Of a stretch of DNA of 64,000 bases, positions 61,501 through 64,000 are shown piece after piece. Made by a program: the position numbers and the translations under genes. Source of the DNA: Papilionanthe hookeriana x Papilionanthe teres. Taxonomy: Eukaryota; Streptophyta; Magnoliopsida; Asparagales; Orchidaceae. Every line of letters begins with the position of its first letter. Position 1 is the first letter of the stretch. The notes under the pieces were generated by a model that was not told the origin of the DNA, made no database searches, and saw nothing but the letters and a program-made list of their open reading frames with translations. Where the stretch lies: NCBI GenBank assembly GCA_022702705.1, contig CM040433.1, positions 23,368,797 to 23,432,796 of the forward strand, given 5' to 3'.

Positions 61501-62156
61501 AGCATATGATTGGTCTTACGCATTGGGGATCTAGTGCCTACTTTCTACCCTTTGGAGTTTGGTGGCTTTGGAGGCTAAATTCGAGCATCTAGGCACCCAA
61601 ATTGGCAACTAGGCTCCAGGGTCTCCTGCTTAGGCGCCAGAACTAGATGCCTACTTTCCACCTATTTCAAGATCTCTAGGGTTGTTCCGGGCACCTAGGA
61701 GCCCAGACTAGTGCCTAAAAGCCAATACTGGTGCCTAGGCACCAAGTCTGATGCATAGGAGCTGATTTGACCCTGTTAGCACGATTTCCACAAAAAAAAT
61801 GCACATGAAGCTTTCGTTTGATCCGTAAGTTATGGGAGATTATGTATCATTAAAATATGGTCTCATTTCTTCAAAAATAAACATTTTTATGGGTCTTTTA
61901 TTAGAGACCACTATGTCAATGGTTGCCTCGAACCACCACATAGTTGAAACGTCCTGAACCCTAGTTTTATCCAAAATATGAGGAGAGCTTTATGACTTCC
62001 CTTAACCACAAGGGGCTCTAAATTGAAAGGTAATTATATCTAAATATCAAAATTGATGCTATATGTATCTCGTGTCTGAACTATCAACAACTAACGAGGA
62101 TCTCTCCCAGGTAGGGTTGAATCGGCACCAACCCTAGTTTCATGCTCAAAACAGTA
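61501..62156. repeat. Tandem repeat unit R4 (right third)
   Basis: It starts AGCATATGATTGGTCTTACG, equal to R1 from about 58664 and R3 from about 60747, and runs to the closing block. It is most similar to R3, sharing GCCTAGGCACCAAGTCTGAT, which R1 lacks. Confidence 0.75.
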
Positions 62157-62260
62157 CTGGGAGGCCCTAATGGATGTTTGGAACTACGAGTATCAACACG
62201 TGCATCATGAAAGTTTTCGTGATGCTCAAGTTGACATCCTACACTCGTGACATGAAAGGT
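62157..62260. repeat. Inverted copy of the 61399-61500 palindrome arm
   Basis: GGCCCTAATGGATGTTTGGA, followed by ACTACGAGTATCAACACGTG, is the reverse complement of 61430-61498 with few changes. Confidence 0.65.
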
Positions 62261-64000
62261 GATGCTAGCAAAATCACACAAATATGAGTTTTGGAAGTCC
62301 AGTGGTGTGGTCACTCCTACTTCTAGCATGACTGTGCCAGAAGGCACTGTATCACTTGTTTTGATGCTGTTTTACGTGTTTGACTCCTATAACCCATACA
62401 ACATCAACAAAAACCTTTCTCAAATGAGAATATGTGATAAATCAATAAAAATATCAGGTAAAATATATGATAAAATACAGGTGAGGTGCCTAAGCGCTCG
62501 ATTTACCCTCCAAAGTCACCAAACCCGAGAGGGTAGAAAGTGGGCACTAGACCCCTGGTACCTAAGCGCTCGGCCAAGCGCCTAGGCGCCACCAAGTTGT
62601 CAGGTCTTGAATATTTTTTGGTTTTGATGGCCAAATTAACCCACCAATAACAAAAACTTGAGCTTCGGAAAGGAGGAAATGACTTAATGAAATACACATA
62701 GCCTCCTACCATAATTGTGGACCAATCATAGAACCTATTACTTGCCCTCAAGCAATCTCTTGGCTTAATTTAGAATCCATGAATTGAAGTGAAACTCTTA
62801 TAGCTTTATAACTCTTTTATGTTTATCAAGCTAAATAAAAGTGTTTAAATGTCATTGTAGATCAATTATATTTAATGGTTAATAACTTGACTTTCTTAAT
62901 TCCCTTCATTCATATCCTTAAGAAAATATTTAGATCATTTAATTGATGTAATTTCAGCCTCTTTTACTAACCTTGAATGTCTTTAGTGTAATTTCAGTGG
63001 AATTTAACAAACTCAACAATACTTAACTCTTTTTTTAACGATTATTAAAAAGGGGTTTTATTAAAGAATCATGGAAAAGCATTATCACATAATTCTCATT
63101 AAACACCATTTTGATTTTTTATCTTTGAATAATCGTTGTGCCACCTCAAGCTTCTCCCCAAAATTTTTTTACTTTATTTTTTTTTTCTTCTTTTTCTTTT
63201 TTTTTTCTTTTTATTTTCTACTAATAATTACTATATTGCTTAGCAAATTTTTTTTTTAATTTTAATTAAGGTGAAAGTTAGTGTTTCTTAAGTAGAGAAA
63301 CTCAGTACTTAATGTTTTGACACACCTATTAGTTTAAATTTTCAGTTAAAAATTTAGATAATGTCATTAAAATGAACTGTAAAAGATTGAAACAGTCTTG
63401 GTGTGCTACTCAACACTTAAATCATGCATTTTAATAAATAGGCTTTTTTAAGTAAAATCTGAAGTTGTTAAGTTTTGAATCTTATTATTGCTCATTAAAA
63501 AATCTCTTCTGACTAACATTTATCAGATTTTACTAGACTATGATAAGCGCTTTGAAAATTAGAATTCCAAAAAGAACTGCTAAATTTAATTTTTACTCTC
63601 CACCGATTTTTGTGACCTATCTTTTAGTTTCACAATAACCCTCCCCCCCCCCCCCTCCCAACAAAAAAAATAAAATAAAATAATAAACATAAAAACTTAT
63701 TTTTTTCCATCACATAGATAACATGAAGTAGCGAAAAAAACAAGTAGACAATATATGTAATATTGCATGAACTAGAAAACAGTTCAAGAATTTAAGGGTT
63801 CTCGATTACTTCACCATCATCAAGGGTAAACTACTCCATAGAGAGACGAGACTCAAAAAATAAAAATATAAAGGAAATTTAAAGAAAATTTCAAAGAAAA
63901 ACTTTAAAATAAATTTTAAAATAAATTTAGAAAGTAAAAACTTACTTAACACATCAGATAACACTTGAGTTGCCTCTCAAGATAGCACTTGATTTAACGT
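62261..64000. other. AT-rich DNA without recognised genes
   Basis: A GC-rich palindromic string CGGCCAAGCGCCTAGGCGCC lies at 62571-62590, similar to words in R1-R4. A pyrimidine run lies at 63165-63220 and a C-run at 63641-63654. The 108-residue reading 62259-62585 spans these repeats and shows no domain. Confidence 0.5.

Noticed and set aside
62259..62585. 108-residue ORF near the end of the repeat array
   Set aside because: It spans the end of the repeat array and a palindromic GCCTAGGC-type string, with no domain.
63641..63654. C-run in the terminal AT-rich region
   Set aside because: A simple homopolymer with no associated structure.

Overview
The window is nuclear DNA of a flowering plant, most likely a eudicot. 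It is AT-rich and dominated by decayed LTR retrotransposons of three kinds: giant-LTR Ogre/Tat-like, Athila-like with a tRNA-Asp-type primer site, and Ty1/copia. It carries one convincing host gene, an intronless secreted leucine-rich-repeat protein of 588 residues at 34223-35989, which closely resembles the Arabidopsis protein I remember as AT5G23400. I see no rRNA, tRNA, CRISPR or bacterial feature.

Layout. 1-20273: a pile of rearranged copies of one very long LTR (U3 with a TATA box, leader, AT-rich interior, terminal CAACA), four segments on + and one on -. A tRNA-Arg-type primer site follows at 20300. 20908-29087: decayed upstream ORF of that element, interrupted by a complete non-autonomous Athila-like element (21246-28840, 5-bp target duplication CTTGT). 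29379-32150: a second Athila-like LTR with a primer site and gag-like debris. 32299-32690: a foldback MITE. 34223-35989: the LRR gene, with a TATA box at 34057. 36000-40390: featureless AT-rich DNA. 40395-46140: an inverted pair of SIRE-like copia remnants, the right one interrupted by a third Athila-like LTR. 46148-49127: a U3 scrap, an Athila-like internal remnant and a fourth LTR type. 49250-51060 and 52412-55495: two more copia pol remnants, with long (TA)n tracts and an RNase H scrap between them. 57650-62260: tandem, partly truncated repeats with foldback segments. 62260-64000: AT-rich, no gene.

Most notable observation. The minus-strand copy of the giant LTR (11771-15020) lacks exactly the 2.9-kb segment that in the plus-strand copy (5735-8642) is bounded by AAAG/GTATGA and TGCAG/CTTGG, with a CTAAC branch-point-like motif 22 bases or so before the acceptor. 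This looks like a leader intron inside an LTR and a copy made from spliced RNA. A short hairpin just inside the intron keeps its pairing in three diverged copies.

The LRR gene is the only part with a clear host role (extracellular or cell-wall recognition or structure). The rest records nested insertion, inversion, tandem duplication and decay. All family assignments come from reading translated motifs by eye; no database search was run.
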